From NCBI GenBank assembly GCA_937877465.1, contig CALFIT010000011.1:1-41034 (forward strand): DNA of 41,034 nucleotides, in the 5' to 3' direction. Under the pieces are notes generated by a model, which was not told the DNA's origin, did not search any database, and saw only the letters and a list, made by a program, of their open reading frames with translations. The stretch comes from an uncultured Bacteroidales bacterium (lineage in GTDB: Bacteria; Bacteroidota; Bacteroidia; Bacteroidales; F082). Shown here in pieces: positions 20,179 through 31,400 of the stretch. Both the position numbers and the translations under genes were made by a program. The stretch's first letter is position 1. The number at the start of each line of letters is the position of its first letter.

Positions 20179-20222
20179 GGGGCAAGGGAAAGTTTTTTCA
20201 AACAATAGATTCTTCCCTGGAC

Positions 20223-20251
20223 TGCTTCGTTCCTCGCAGTGACGCGAAGCG
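20223..20251. repeat. Short palindromic repeat element
   Basis: GCTTCG...CGAAGC arms enclose CCTCGCAGTGACG (20232-20244). The same 13-mer occurs in inverted orientation inside ssrA (20015-20027). It resembles widespread TCACTGCGAGG-type intergenic repeats. Confidence 0.5.
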
Positions 20252-20271
20252 GCAACTGAATAACTGAACAA

Positions 20272-20330
20272 CCCCTAACCCCTAACTCCTAACTGCAAAA
20301 CTGAAAACTGAAAACTGCTAACTCCTAACT
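20272..20330. repeat. Degenerate heptanucleotide tandem repeat
   Basis: About eight 7-bp units drifting from CCCCTAA through CTGCAAA and ACTGAAA to ACTCCTA, abutting the stop codon of the response regulator. Confidence 0.8.
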
Positions 20331-21489
20331 AATGCAGCGGATTGCCGAAACGCTCCACGTCGTCCTTCGTAATCGTGTCGCCACAAAGAATGACTAATCG
20401 CTCCACGATGTTGTGCAGCTCGCGGATGTTGCCGGTCCATTGGTATTGTTGCAAGGCCTCGATGGCCTCCGGCTCAAAGGTAGGCGCGGCCTTGCCCATG
20501 TCCTGCGCTATCAGGGCGACGAAGCTCTCCACCAACAGCGGGATGTCGTCCTTGCGTTCGCGCAATGGCGGCACTTGGATAACGATGACGCTCAGGCGGT
20601 GGTACAAGTCCTCGCGGAAGTTGCCCTTCTCGATCTCGCTCTTGAGGTTCTTGTTGGTGGCGGCCAAAATCCTGACGTTGACGGGGATTTCCTTCTCGCC
20701 GCCCACGCGCACGATTTTGTTTTCCTGCAAGGCTCTCAAAACCTTAGCTTGGGCCGAGAGGCTCATGTCGCCGATTTCGTCCAAGAAGAGCGTGCCGCCG
20801 TCGGCCAGCTCGAAGTCGCCTTTCTTCTGCTTGATGGCGGAGGTGAACGACCCTTTTTCGTGGCCAAACAACTGGCTTTCAATCAATTCTGAAGGAATGG
20901 CGGCGCAGTTTACTTCGATGAATGGGTTGCGACTTCGTGGGCTGAGGTCGTGCAGCTGTCGGGCGACGAGTTCCTTGCCCGTGCCGTTCTCGCCCGTGAT
21001 GAGCACGCGGGCGTTGGTGGGGGCCACCTTCTCGATCATGTCTTTCACTTCGAGCATCGGTGCCGACTCGCCAATCATCTGGTGTTGGATCTTTACGGCT
21101 TTTTTCAGCACCTTGTTCTCTGTGGCCAAGTTCTTCTTGTCCAAGGCGTTGCGCAGGGTGATGAGCAGCCGGTTGAGGTCGGGTGGCTTGGGGATGAAGT
21201 CGAAGGCGCCTTTCTTGATGGCTTCTACGGCGGTCTCGATGGTGCCGTGCCCCGACAGCATGATGACGGGCATGTCCGACTCCTTGCGGATGGCTTCGAG
21301 CACTTCGATGCCGTCCATCTCGGGCATCTTGATGTCGCAGAAGACGGCGTCAAAGTCGTGTTCCTTAATGAGTTGCAAGGCTTCCATGCCGTTGCTGGCA
21401 TCGTCCACCTGATAGTTTTCGTTTTCGAGGATGTCGCGCAAGACGCGGCGGATGGGGGCCTCGTCGTCAATGATGAGTATCTTGGTCAT
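20329..21489 (-). CDS. Sigma-54-type response regulator lacking a DNA-binding domain
   Basis: A 386-residue NtrC-like protein: receiver domain (1-120) with acidic pair D8-D9, phospho-Asp D52 in FCDIKMP, S79 and K101, then an AAA+ sigma-54 activator domain with Walker A GENGTGK (166-172), Walker B LFLDEIG (234-240) and the arginine region NFREDLYHRL (290-299). The sigma-54 loop GAFTGA is replaced by GSFTSA (213-218). The protein ends DDVERFGNPLH without the Fis-type helix-turn-helix usual in NtrC. I recall similar HTH-less forms in other Bacteroidota. No cognate histidine kinase gene is adjacent. The -7 box TATCTTTG lies 17-24 bp before the ATG. Confidence 0.9.
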   Translation of the reverse strand: MTKILIIDDEAPIRRVLRDILENENYQVDDASNGMEALQLIKEHDFDAVFCDIKMPEMDGIEVLEAIRKESDMPVIMLSGHGTIETAVEAIKKGAFDFIPKPPDLNRLLITLRNALDKKNLATENKVLKKAVKIQHQMIGESAPMLEVKDMIEKVAPTNARVLITGENGTGKELVARQLHDLSPRSRNPFIEVNCAAIPSELIESQLFGHEKGSFTSAIKQKKGDFELADGGTLFLDEIGDMSLSAQAKVLRALQENKIVRVGGEKEIPVNVRILAATNKNLKSEIEKGNFREDLYHRLSVIVIQVPPLRERKDDIPLLVESFVALIAQDMGKAAPTFEPEAIEALQQYQWTGNIRELHNIVERLVILCGDTITKDDVERFGNPLH

Positions 21490-21505
21490 CGTTCATAATT
21501 TTGCG

Positions 21506-21513
21506 CAAAGATA
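21506..21513 (-). promoter_or_regulatory. -7 box of the response regulator
   Basis: TATCTTTG on the minus strand, 17 bp before the ATG, inside the last codons of the RHS fragment. No good -33 TTG at standard spacing. Confidence 0.5.
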
Positions 21514-21569
21514 GCGGTTTTCCCCAAATGTTATGCAGAAAAAGTTTTCCATCACCGTGTATTGTTCCC

Positions 21570-22320
21570 CGCGCTTGTCAGCCAGCCCCTCGCTGCCAAC
21601 AATACCAATGTCGGCCAAGCCGCCGTTGCCGATGGCCGAGGCGAGACGCTCCGTGCCGGCGAAATAGTGCTTGGTGTAACCCGTGGCCGTGGCTGTGAGG
21701 TAAGGCGAGGCGTAAAGCGTTGGCTCATCCAGCGAGACATAGGTCTCACTCATCTCACCACTGCCCGTATGGTTGCTATAGCCCGTCAGCTTGAAAGTAC
21801 GCTCGCCCTGTGCGTCATACACATAGTGGGCCGCGTTGCCGCTCGCCGCGTTGTCAACCATGCCCATCATGCGGTTCCGCTCGTCCCACACCAAGTTGCG
21901 CTGGCTGCCGCCCTGGCTGTTTTGCGCCGTCATGTTGCCCTTGGCATCCCAAGCAAACGATAAAAGCACATCGCTGGCACGGTTGGGCAAGGTATGGATG
22001 TTTCTCAGAGTGTGCGGCTGGGTAGCGTTGTAGGTGTAGCCTCGCCTCGTGCCGTTAAGGTCGTAGGTGTCGATGCGCCCGTCGTCAAGGTAGGTGCGCT
22101 GCTCCGTGTAGCCCACGTTGCCCTGTTGGCAATTCGTAGCAGTCAGGCGGTTGAGGTGATCATAGGTGTAGGCGCAGGAGTATGGTCCTCCGAGTGTCCC
22201 TATGGCCACAGCCGCATTGTCGGTCTTGGTGACATTGCCTACGCCATCGTAGTCGTATGTGATGTCCTGCATCAGCGCATTGGCAGATGTACGCCCCTTC
22301 AAGTTGCCGGTCCGACGATT
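21570..22320. repeat. Direct repeat copy A (RHS core segment)
   Basis: About 750 bp nearly identical and co-oriented with 24115-24870. Homology starts near the shared GCTTGTCAGCC and ends near CGACG before the fragment's first codons. Differences are scattered single bases. Confidence 0.85.
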
Positions 22321-22423
22321 TCGTATCTTCGTATTGTTGGTCATTTCTTTTCCCTATTGTTTGTGCGAACGATAATACCTTGATCCTTTGACCTGAATTT
22401 TAGAGCGCATTATACATTGTATA

Positions 22424-25400
22424 TTATTCAAATTCTTTAAACCGCTTCAACTCAATCCACTCCCATTTCTTATAGTTTCTTTTTGACCATTGTCCAACAG
22501 GTTGTGTATTTGGCAACCCATCCGTGTTTTTGTTGTTGATGAAATTTGTACTTTTCATAAGATTACCTTTCAAATCAAAGAACATGCATGTACCATTTAA
22601 TTGTCCATCTTCAAACTCTGCCTCAATAATTAGTTTGTCAACATAGTAGAACCTCCATTTCCCAGTTTCAAGTCCATTTTCTACATAGCCATCCACAAAA
22701 ATCATATCGTGATAGTGAAATGCATAATACAATTCATTATGACCAGCATTATTGGATTCAATATAAGTGCAAGTTTTAGCAAGTATAAATAATGAAGCAA
22801 AACAATTATGAAATATAAGTTCTTTTCTCCCTTTTTCTCCTATAGGAAAGTCATTGGTACGAAGAGAAATAGGACCGAATACACGACCAGAATATACATC
22901 TTCATAGTGTTGAAATCTTTTATTTGGCAGATAGGATATTTTTTGCCAAACTACCAATCCTTCTTTATTGAAGGATAAATCTTCTGGTTTCCTTATAATT
23001 GTATCAGAAAATGTTGTTTTGAGAATACTATCTACCTTTAATTGTTTGTAAAAACTTTTACCATACCCTTTACCTGGTGTTAATTCGGGGTAAGCTGGTT
23101 TTTTCATTCCAGGATATGGCAACAAAAACATTTTTCCATAGTCATCAATTCGAGGAATGTTTACTGGATCTATGCCTTCTCTTAATACTTTTGCTAACTT
23201 TCCTTCCGACAAGGTTAATGCGGTTTCCGCAAGAGTATAGTGTCGTGTACCATCTATTTCATGAAAATAAGTACTTCCAGGAGCAGTGGCGGCAAACTGC
23301 CAAGCTCTAGCTTCATCCATCGCGGTTGGATTTTTTATATTGAGCTTACCTTTCAAAATATCAACAGCATGATATACTTCTTCAAACAAATTAGAATATA
23401 TGCTGAAGCCGCCATCAGGAGAGGTTATTCTATCCCCAGTTAAAGTGAAGCAGACTTTATAATCAACTCCATTTTCCCCCAAAGACACGACACCATTTGT
23501 ATTCTCTTTTATATAACTTTCTTGTGAAAACAAGAACACTTTATCAGACCTATTCAATCGTCTAAATTTTCGTGCAAATTGTCGAGAATATGAAGGATTC
23601 TTAGCGCCATTAACTCTTTTATTAATAAATTTTTCTACAGTCTCTTGTGTTGTTTTATTTGCATATCGAATGGTATCTCCTACCGGATCCACCAACTTCA
23701 TCGGATTATCCGAACAATAAACATACGGGCTTAGGCTCGGATACTTGTCGCTCATTGGGTCAACACTCAGCCAAATGCCCAATGAAGAGGAATAGTAGCG
23801 TGCGCCGAAATAGTCATAGCCTGTCTCTGCATCCCGTTCCTTGCCCGTGAAGCGGTAACGCTCGGAATAGTCTGTGCCTGGTACTTGCTGGTCGATGTAA
23901 TCGCCACCGAAGGGCTTGTATTGCAGGTGCTGCACAGGCTGCCCGCTCAAGTCGGTAATCCATGAGGCGGAGCCGAGATGGTCTGGGTGGAAGAAATAGG
24001 TGAGCTCGGCCGTCGTGTCGGGCCGGGTCAAGCCATAGAGTGTATCAAGCCTGTTGCGGTTGATACGCAAGGGATAAGGCGACATCACGCGTCGCAGCAG
24101 CGTGTCACGCTCCCTGCGCTTGTCAGCCAGCACGTCGCCGTCAACAATCGGGTGGCCAACGTCGGCCAAGCCGCCGTTGCCAATGGCCGAGGCGAGACGC
24201 TCCGTGCCGGCAAAATAGTGCTTGGTGTAGCCCGTGGCCGTGGCGGTGAGGTAAGGCGAGGCATAAAGTGTCGGCTCATCCAGCGAGACATAGGTCTCAC
24301 TCGTCTCACCACTACCAGTATGGTTGCTATAGCCCGTCAGCTTGAAGCTGCGCTCGCCCTGCGCATCGTACACATAGTGGGCCGCGCTGCCGCTCGCCGC
24401 GTTGTCAACCATGCCCTGCATTCGGTTCCGTTCGTCCCACAGCATGGCACGTTGGCTGCCACCCTGGCTGTTTTGTGCCGTCATGTTGCCCTTGGCATCC
24501 CAAGCGAACGAGAAGAGCACATCGCTGGCACGGTTGGGCAAGGTATGGATATTGCTCAGAGTGTGCGGCTGGGTAGCGTTGTAGGAGTAGCCTCGTCTCG
24601 TGCCGTTAAGGTCGTAGGTGGCAATGCGCCCGTCGTCAAGGTAGGTGCGCTGCTCCGTGTAGCCCACGTTGCCCTGTTGGCAATTCGTAGCAGTCAGGCG
24701 GTTGAGGTGATCATAGGTGTAGGCGCAGGAGTATGGTCCTCCGAGTGTCCCTATGGCCACAGCCGCATTATCGGTCTTGGTGACATTGCCTACGGCATCA
24801 TATTCGTATATAATGTCCTGCATCAGCGCATTGGCCGAAGTGCGCCCTTGCAAGTTGCCAAGACGACGGCTCGTCGGATTGTAAGAATAGTGCTGTGTGG
24901 TGCCATTGCCGAAATATACCGCTGTGCGGTCGCCAAACTTGTCGTAGCGGATGCTGTCGACAAGGCTCTTATCGTTGCCGTTCTTGGCCGAGGACACGCT
25001 TTTGAGATTGCCTCCAAAGTCGTAGGCATAGCTCACCCGCTCCTTGTCAGGATAGGTGATGGACAAGGTGCGTCCCCAAGTGTCGTATTCGGTGTTTATG
25101 ATGAAAGTGTAGGCATTGTCCTCTGCCGCAAGCGCAAAGGTACGACAATTTTCCGAAACATTGCCCATGGCGTCGTAAGAATATCTGGCGTAGCCCGATT
25201 CGTCTTCCATTTTCACCACATGTCCGGCGCCGTTCACGCCGTCACCTAGGCTTCCGTATCGGTAGTGTATGTCGTTCTCGGGGTTGGCCGAGAAGGCCAC
25301 ATCGGTCAAGCGGCCAAACTGGTACGAGTAACTAATCGATTGCCCGTCGGCTTTCTGCTCTTGGGTGAGGTTGCCCGCAAGGTCAAACACGTAGTTGTCG

Positions 25401-28400
25401 GTGCCAGCATCAGGATGATTACGTGAAACACATCTACCGAGCATGTCATACGTGTAAGTGGTGATGGCATCGCATGGGTCAGCAACGGAAACGAGTTCGC
25501 CGAGGGTGTTGTAGACGAAGTTGGTGGTGGCGGCAATGTCGGGTGAATCAGCCACGCTCCTTAGTGTCAGACCTCGATAATCAGTATAGGTTAGGTTGTG
25601 CACATTGTTGGCATCGGTAGTCAAAGTTCTGAACACATACTGGCCGTTGAGGTTCTCAATGCCATAGCTCATCCTCGTGGTGGCCCCGTCGGGCAGGGTG
25701 ACCGACACCTTGCGGTCGAGCACATCGTATGCATAGACGGTGGGAGGCTGGCTATCAATATTAGGATAATATGTAGACCATTGGTAAGGATCGCTTAAAT
25801 CCAAAGCTTCTGTCACGGGATAATACACGCTATCGGGGCGACCTATGGCGTCATAAGTGACATGGCCGCTAATCTGGAGCATCTCCACACCATCAATCTC
25901 CATTTCTTTCTTGGTTTGCACCACGCGCCCTAAAGCATCGCAGCGCGTCGAAACAACCATGGGATTGTCGGGATGTTGGCAGTCGTAGTGTTCGGTCTTG
26001 GCAACACAATCGAGTGTGGCGAAATTGCCCTCAGTGAACCAATAATGGTGCCGTATGGAATATTGTGGGTCAAGAGGCCCGCGGATTTTTGACACACGCC
26101 CCATCTCGTCATACTCGTATGACATGACATTGCCGTTGATGTCGGTAATCGTAGTTGGCGTGCCCCAACGGGAATCATACGTAGCCTGAGACTTGTCGCC
26201 CAGCGAGTTGGCGACAGTTACGGGCAGGCAATGGAAGAGGTCGTCATAGACATATTCCAATGTCATCCGCTGCCCATTGGCATCGGTAGGACCAACGCAG
26301 GTAACGATGTTGCCGCAGTTGTCATATAGGAAATCGTATTGCGCCGCGTTGTCGCTCTGGCCTGTAGACGAGTTGTGGTTCCTGATAGTGGAAACATGCC
26401 CCGTTGGCACATCAATGTCACAGGCTCGTGCCTGCAACAGATGGCCTTGGACATCCTTGACAGCAATGCTGTCAGGTGTCCCGACAATGTATCTGGATTC
26501 ATCGCGATAATAATGGATGTCGGCAACGAGCCTGTCGTTGTTGCCTTGGGCGAAATGCTCATAATGCGTGACGTTGCCATACTTACTTATGTATTGGAAC
26601 GTCTTTTTCTCAATGAGTGGACTGCTTTGGTATCGTGTTGTTTCGTTGGCAAGTGCGGGATACACATTGTTTAGGCTGAAATTGGCCATTTGGGCGCCGC
26701 TGTTGATGGCCAAGGGGACATATTCCATCGACCGTTCAAGCAGGGTGTTACCCTTGTAGTCGGTAAGTGTCTCGTTGTATTTGAGTCCTTTCCGCAAGTA
26801 GTCTTCCGTGTGGAATCTGTCGGTTTGTGTACGGTAGGTGTCGCCGTTAGCCATCGTGTGGGTCTTTACAACTCCGAAGCCATAACTCTCACGCTCGACA
26901 CGGTCGTAGTAAGCACTGTCATATTCGAATGTGAAGTGCATTACGTCAACGCCATCGCAGTGATGGCCGTCGTCAATCTTGAGGTCGCTCATCGTCCAAA
27001 TCCTTTGGGGATGCGCCTCACTGGGTTCTGAAAGGTGGTAGTCGAGGGTTGTCGTTCCGAACATCTTGCTTGAGATACTTCTCAACTGGTTACATTTTCC
27101 AGTCTGATTATAGCGGACCTTCAGCGGAGTGGCTTTCCCTGTCTGACACACAAGGTCAGGGAGCCCGTCACCATTCATGTCTTCCATCTGCCATTTCGAC
27201 CATGTCTTGCCGTCGGCAACGTTGCCTTGTTCGCTGACAAACATCTTCACGAGCCACACCCACCAGGCTACAGTTAATGCTTCGTTGGCTGATTGGCCGT
27301 AATTAACGGATTGGCTGGCCATGACACCTGCAACCGTTACATCGCTGGTGAAGCCACGTCCAGTGTTGAATTTGATGGTCATTTGTGTACCAAGTGACTC
27401 TATCCCTGTCAGTTCCTTGCCTCCATTTCTGAAAAACTCTCTTATTCTATCGTATGTGAGTTCAGGAACACTTACCGTTATCATGTCCGGCAAGCCATCG
27501 CCATTGATATCCACATAAAGCTTTTTACTCATGGTCATACCCGAAGAAAGGCCTATCCCTCCTTGGAAACTGGTCGAAACAATGTTGAAACCGATTCCCA
27601 CCGATCCTGAAAGTGAATACCCTTCTTGAATGTTCCCTAAAGCGAAATGATTTGGATTTCTGGCATAGGAATAGCCTAAATTGAGGAATGATTCGTTGTT
27701 CGTCACAATGTCAGGAAGACCGTCGCCATTGATATCAAGCCATGCGCTGGGCACATTGCTGTTGTTTAAGTTTCCTCCAATCGACGTCCCTGTAGGAGTG
27801 ACAGATTTAATCGTTTTTCCGTTTGTTCCTGGTTCAAAACCATTATTTTCGGGCAGCGACCCGCAGAAATTGAGGCCTTCGCCTAATGAATTCGTTTTGC
27901 TCACGGCATCTCCCGTATATGGACGGAATCCCGCTCTCTGTTCCGACAACCCTCCTTGGGGCTTCGAGTACTGTGCCTGGGCATCGGTTAGCACGTCTGG
28001 ATACCGGTCACCATTCAGATCCATATAGTCCTTTGTGACTTTTGAGTGCGAAGAACTGATGCAATAAAGAAACACGTTGCCGTTATCGCTGTTGGTTTTG
28101 CTTTCCTTTACCACCGCCACCCACGGTGATCGGTCACGATTGCCGTCATGGTTTCGCAAAGCTGCATCAAAAACAAGCGGATTGAAGTTGCCAAGACCTT
28201 CTCTACTCACAAAAGTCAGATGTGCCAACCCGACTTGACGTTGGTTTTCGTAGTCAGCATTCATTGTGGCAAAACTCCTCTTCGAAAGGTTGTATGCTGG
28301 CGAATCTAAGAATGTACTGTCGTAAAGCGACAATGAATCTATGGGGAAAAGTGAAGTATCAATGACGAAATGCAACTTTGCAGTGTCGATAAGATGCCCG

Positions 28401-31400
28401 TAGCCCTTGTCCTGATAGGCAAACTGTCCCCAGTTGCGGTTCATTTCGCCAAAGATGCGTTTGGTACTCTCTTGTTGTCCATACAAGCCTAAACTGATGT
28501 TTGAACCTCCCGTCCGAATTGTGGCCGTCAGCACATCACCATTTGAAAATGCCTTGTTGGTGAACAGTTCAAAGCACAATGTATCAGTTGCGACCATGTT
28601 AATATTGGCATTGATGCTGTCGGAATGCCCATTGACAATCTCAATGCGCTTCTGGAACAATACAGGTTCTGCACTGTTTCTCTTCTTAATGCTGAGCCAG
28701 TAGATGCCGTCAGTGTCAGCACCTGTCATATCAACCGTGAACGTCCCTATTGAATTGATACCTGTCTGGTTGGTCGTGGGAAGGACTGGATTCGTATAAT
28801 TAGTCAAAACGGGAACGATGTGTTTGAAAGCAATCAAAGTGTCGCCTTCCTCTGGTCGTACGGTTTCTCCGTCAATGACGCCCTCGTTAATGATAATTGA
28901 GGCATCGCATTGGATGGTTGACCACTTGACATTGGAAAGGCATTCAAGTGAAATCCAAATGGAATCGTTTGCCGAAATATTGATGTTTTCCGAAAAACGA
29001 AATTCACAAGGGTTATTACCGGCATCATATTGATTGGAACTAATGATGGCATTGTTGTGATGGACTTTCACTCGGACCGTATCGTTGAGTGGTTCCGTGA
29101 TGCTGACAGTTCCAGCAACACGTGCCTTGCCTTGGAAGGGCATGTGGTATTTGACGCCAGGGTTGATGAGAAAATCGTCAAAAGCATCGAAAAGCAGAGG
29201 ATTGTTGCCATTTGGGTCGAGTGCGACATCTGCACCTTGTTGGTAGGCACCTTCATACCAGATTTTTGGCGACCACTTGACATAGTCATACTTTCTATGT
29301 TTCATTGACTCAATGCGGAAAAACAATCGATCACCTCGATTTACTCGGAGTTCGTCGATGTTGGGCGAAAACACGCTGTCGCCTGTGTTAAGCACAGCTC
29401 CCCAATTTTGACCGTTTTGACCATCATTCAGTTGCATGGTCACTCGCACGCCGTCAAGTATGACATCATTACGCCTGTCGTCATCAAGTCGAGTGTCAAG
29501 AATGGCCGAATAATTGCCCTTGATAAAACCGCTGTAAGGGGCTTCCCACATACGAACGGCATCAAAATCGGGCAAGGGCAAAGAATCCGACGTAATCGTG
29601 TCATAATTAATCAACCAACTGGTACTATTGGGTTCCCAGTATCTTGTTTCTGCAATAGTAATATCACCGAACATGGATTCATCAATCTCCGTATCGAAAA
29701 TGTAATCGTTGGCACTCCTGTCGCTCCGGACAAAACGACGTCCAGTCCCTCCATCGGAAGGAGACCTGTTAATATAAACACTGCCGTTAGAGACAAGGTC
29801 GGGATAACCGTCGGCATTCACGTCGCAGAAATAAGTGCTCGTTCTCGACTGGCTCCACGAGTGGTTGTACATGGCCGAAAGCTCTATCAAAGTGCCTTCT
29901 GCTCCAACAGTCTCTGACGTGGTTTTCTCATTCAAAAATGAACTTATCCCTGTAATAGGGAATGCACCATAATAGGCGGGCTCGGCTCCATCTTGATTCA
30001 ATTTCTTGTATTTTAGCAAATAGTTGTTCCCGCTCTTTTCCTGATACAACAACTCAGGCAACGCATCACCATCGATATCAACCAGAACACTTTGGCCCGT
30101 TGACTCGTCTTCTGAATAATTGAAAGGGATTCCTGCGGTCACTGCCTTGTTGAATCTAAAGCCAGTGCCCGCTCCCGTGCTTCCTCCAATACTCCAGCTG
30201 AAGCTATTGGTTTCATCAAAATGCATGTTCGCTTTAATCGTAGTTTCAGGACCAAAGATTTCTATGTTGTCATTTTCCCCGTAATAATCGAATGAATACA
30301 ACACGTTGCTTCTATTGTTGTTTCTTTCGCTTAGGCAAATGTCCTCGAGCAACACTTTGCCGAACTCACCTACCTTGTAATAGAAATAATTGGACAGTAA
30401 TACAACATCGTCTTTCTTTACCAAAACCTTGGTCAAGAGTTGGTCGTTCGTCTCCACCAAACCATTCCTGCAGTTTGTAGCGCAAGCTGGGTTCATTTGT
30501 TCCCTATAAAACCAAATGTCGTATACGCCGTCATCAACTACGTTGTTATGAATATGACCCGTATAATTGATTCTTCTCAAATAGGTGGCCCTTTCAGCTG
30601 TGTTGCTTGTAGCTCTGTAATGCTCATAATAGTAGCGCACGATGTTGCCGTCAGTATCTTTCATCTCGGTGAGATACCATCGGACAACATTGCCAGAAAG
30701 ATCTTTCAAAGTACCGACATTGTTGTCGTCGCCGTCGCCATCGACGGGTTTGCCGTAATAATATACCGTACCGTCCTTGTCGGTCACTTCCCAATAATAG
30801 CTTTTGGGAGTGTTGCCATAACGCATGATTTTCTGGAAACCGCCTTCAACACGCATATAGAATCGCTTAGGACTTTGATAGCGGTCCGCCCATTCTCCTT
30901 GGTAAGGCAATGGCTGCATAAATCCTGCCGTATCTCTAACGACCAGCTGCTTCCCATCAAGCATATATACTTCACTTTCTTTCCGATTGTCAAACCGTGG
31001 CACACCCCAGCGCGTGTCGATGGATATGCACGACACCGAAAGGTCCCATCCTTCGCCCATCCAACCGCTTCCGCCGTTGTTGTTGTAGGTAACCGACAGC
31101 TGTGGCTGCATACCGGCACGCCCATTGGGAATGTTGATAGGATACGAAAAGTTCGCACTGCCCATATTGTTTGCCGTTGGAGCCGCAATGACAGGTATTC
31201 CTGACAATGGATTGGCGCATTCGAAGTCGTTCATCATGGTAGGCACAAAAGCTGTTGTCTCCGACACCTCAGGAGTTTTGATGATGGCATTGATGAAATC
31301 GGTGAAGTGATTCACCTTTGATACAACACATTGATTGTCGACATCAATCTTGTCCAGTTCCACCATGAGCCAGGTGCTTTCCGTTTCATCATAATAATAG

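Larger units (their letters stand above)
21493..22344 (-). pseudogene. Truncated RHS-core duplicate
   Basis: A 283-codon frame that from about codon 12 to 258 is nearly identical to part of the RHS core of the large downstream-facing protein (22424-31834), including GRTSANALMQD, GTLGGPYSCAYTYDHLNRL and AGTERLASAIGNGGLAD. It has no secretion signal or SpvB part, stops before the RHS RYRFTGKERD...DPxG end, and finishes in an unrelated tail (ENFFCITFGENRYLCAKL) that runs through the promoter of the response regulator. It is best seen as a partial duplication or the remains of an older RHS 3' end. The 79-bp gap to the large gene holds nothing obvious. Confidence 0.75.
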
